From: Bdellovibrionales bacterium RBG_16_40_8
GTDB lineage: Bacteria; Bdellovibrionota; Bdellovibrionia; Bdellovibrionales; UBA1609
Reading direction: 5' to 3'
Length of the DNA: 6,715 nt
NCBI GenBank assembly: GCA_001769925.1
Contig: MEPT01000014.1
Coordinates: 3,575-10,289, forward strand
Shown: piece by piece, positions 5,634-6,715 of the stretch
Numbering within the stretch: position 1 is the first letter of the stretch
Layout of the letters: every line of letters begins with the position of its first letter
Program-made: the position numbers and the translations under genes
The notes under the pieces: generated by a model
Seen by the model: the letters and a program-made list of their open reading frames with translations, nothing else
What the model was told of the DNA's origin: nothing
Database searches by the model: none

Positions 5634-6715
5634 TAATCGATTTTTTACTGGGTTGCTCGCGGTCATTTTACTGCAGCAATTAATAGTGGTTTCATCGACC
5701 ATTTGGATTGCGCGCTTGAGTGAATCGATAGTCACCGGAGGCAATACGTTCTTTTGGTTTATCCTTTTTTGCCTATCACTTGTTGTGGCTTATATCCGGA
5801 GTACGGCGTCGGGGTATTTTAGAAGTAACTCGGTCTATACAACTTTCGCAAACTACATCGCGCAGTTTGAAAAAAAATATTTTGGATGGACGAGGCAGCG
5901 AACGTCACCGGATTTAAAGGCGAACGTACAGCCCTATATTAATTCTGAAGCATGGCTTGTCACAAATGAGGCGGTCTTTTTTGTGTCAGATTGGTTCGCA
6001 ATTCTCTTAAGCGTTATTTTCAATGTTTTGGCACTTGGACTCGTCATTGATAATAAGTTGGTGGTTGCTTATTTAATAACAGTGCCAATTGTAACGATCG
6101 TTTTGTTCCTTGCCAGAGGGGCTGTAGAGGCTAAGGCTAAAATCGCTCAAAGAGATAGAACTGCGATGATGCAAACATTATCCGCGTCATGGGATTCTGT
6201 CTTAATCGGCAACACATGGAATCTTAATCTTTGGAATAAAAAATTTGATCGTTTACAAAAGCAATCGCGTGAGTCGGCATGGCATTCGATTTTTACGGTA
6301 GAGATGATTACAAGTTTTGCGATGGTTCTGACACTTTTACCAGTCTTATGCACGCTAGGATGGTTAATTAGTAAAAATTCAAGTTCTGCGGCCCAGCTAG
6401 CAATTATTGTCGCCACATTGCCACGCCAGATTCAAACTCTACAGAATTTGAGTGATATAGTTGCCTATGGAGCTAGGTGGCCCAACTTGCGTACCAAAAT
6501 TCAAGGGCTACTATCTGCACTTTCACAGGAGCCTAAAGCAGCGGGGGTCATCCGTTGGGCTGATCTTGTTTTCAGCCGTGATGGCGTCGAAATTAATATT
6601 CGAAATGAAAGTGATTGTCTTGAGCTAATTAAAAAGGGTGGGCGATTCACGCTGCGAGGCCCGAATGGTTCGGGTAAATCAACTCTTCTTTGTCTTTTGA
6701 AAGAGCGTTTGCAGT
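5617..6715 (+). CDS. ABC transporter, permease-ATPase fusion, cut by window end
   Basis: The frame is open from ATG 5617 to the end of the window (366 codons, no stop), so the gene is incomplete here only because the window ends. GGAG (5607-5610, within ACCGGAG as before the maturase) lies 6 nt before the ATG, and the gene overlaps the maturase end by 17 nt, so the two are co-translated. The N-terminal part is a membrane domain with about six hydrophobic segments (roughly 9-31, 45-60, 119-143, 148-166, 229-251 and a weaker one near 258-269). The ATPase domain begins near 311, with Walker A G348-P-N-G-S-G-K354-S-T; the Walker B and signature motifs lie outside. The first membrane segment starts within ten residues of the N-terminus, so there is no C39 bacteriocin-type peptidase domain. 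The likely role is export of the modified peptide across the inner membrane. Leader removal needs another protease, perhaps encoded further right. Confidence 0.92.
   Translation, partial: MIKLLNNRFFTGLLAVILLQQLIVVSSTIWIARLSESIVTGGNTFFWFILFCLSLVVAYIRSTASGYFRSNSVYTTFANYIAQFEKKYFGWTRQRTSPDLKANVQPYINSEAWLVTNEAVFFVSDWFAILLSVIFNVLALGLVIDNKLVVAYLITVPIVTIVLFLARGAVEAKAKIAQRDRTAMMQTLSASWDSVLIGNTWNLNLWNKKFDRLQKQSRESAWHSIFTVEMITSFAMVLTLLPVLCTLGWLISKNSSSAAQLAIIVATLPRQIQTLQNLSDIVAYGARWPNLRTKIQGLLSALSQEPKAAGVIRWADLVFSRDGVEINIRNESDCLELIKKGGRFTLRGPNGSGKSTLLCLLKERLQ

Overview
The window reads as a chromosomal segment of a Gram-negative, fairly AT-rich bacterium. The histidine kinase has a periplasmic sensor between two membrane segments, and a sigma-54-type promoter is visible. 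The kinase phospho-acceptor context (AHDIRSPLSAL) and the receivers with a DDDxxxHxxW pattern remind me of predatory or delta-type bacteria (Bdellovibrionota-like). That is a memory-based impression of low confidence. All genes are on the + strand and form two blocks.

Block 1 (1-3701) is a tight signalling operon. It holds a Cache-like sensor protein whose 5' end probably lies outside the window, a hybrid histidine kinase with two C-terminal receiver domains, and a GNAT acetyltransferase. The gaps are 1 and 4 nt.

Block 2 (3970-6715, running off the right edge) looks like a small gene cluster for a ribosomally made, post-translationally modified peptide (RiPP). A 54-codon precursor gene has a strong Shine-Dalgarno. 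It encodes an acidic leader and a glycine-rich tail ending in Arg-Arg-Tyr. An intrinsic terminator/attenuator follows it, then a radical SAM/SPASM maturase with all ten expected cluster cysteines, then an overlapping ABC exporter (membrane domain plus the start of the ATPase, with Walker A). The precursor and the exporter are both genuine genes that an ORF length or completeness cut-off would miss.

The 268-bp gap between the blocks carries a candidate sigma-54 promoter (GG-N10-GC, with a perfect TTGCT -12 box) about 50 bp before the precursor start codon. An 18-bp inverted repeat sits about 90 bp upstream of the predicted start site, where an enhancer-binding protein would be expected. The proposed reading is that the peptide is strongly made on induction, the attenuator lets fewer transcripts reach the maturase and exporter, the maturase modifies the glycine-rich tail, and the ABC protein exports it. 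Whether the sensor kinase operon controls the peptide cluster is inference from adjacency only. I do not recognise the precursor as a member of a named family, so the product is potentially new.
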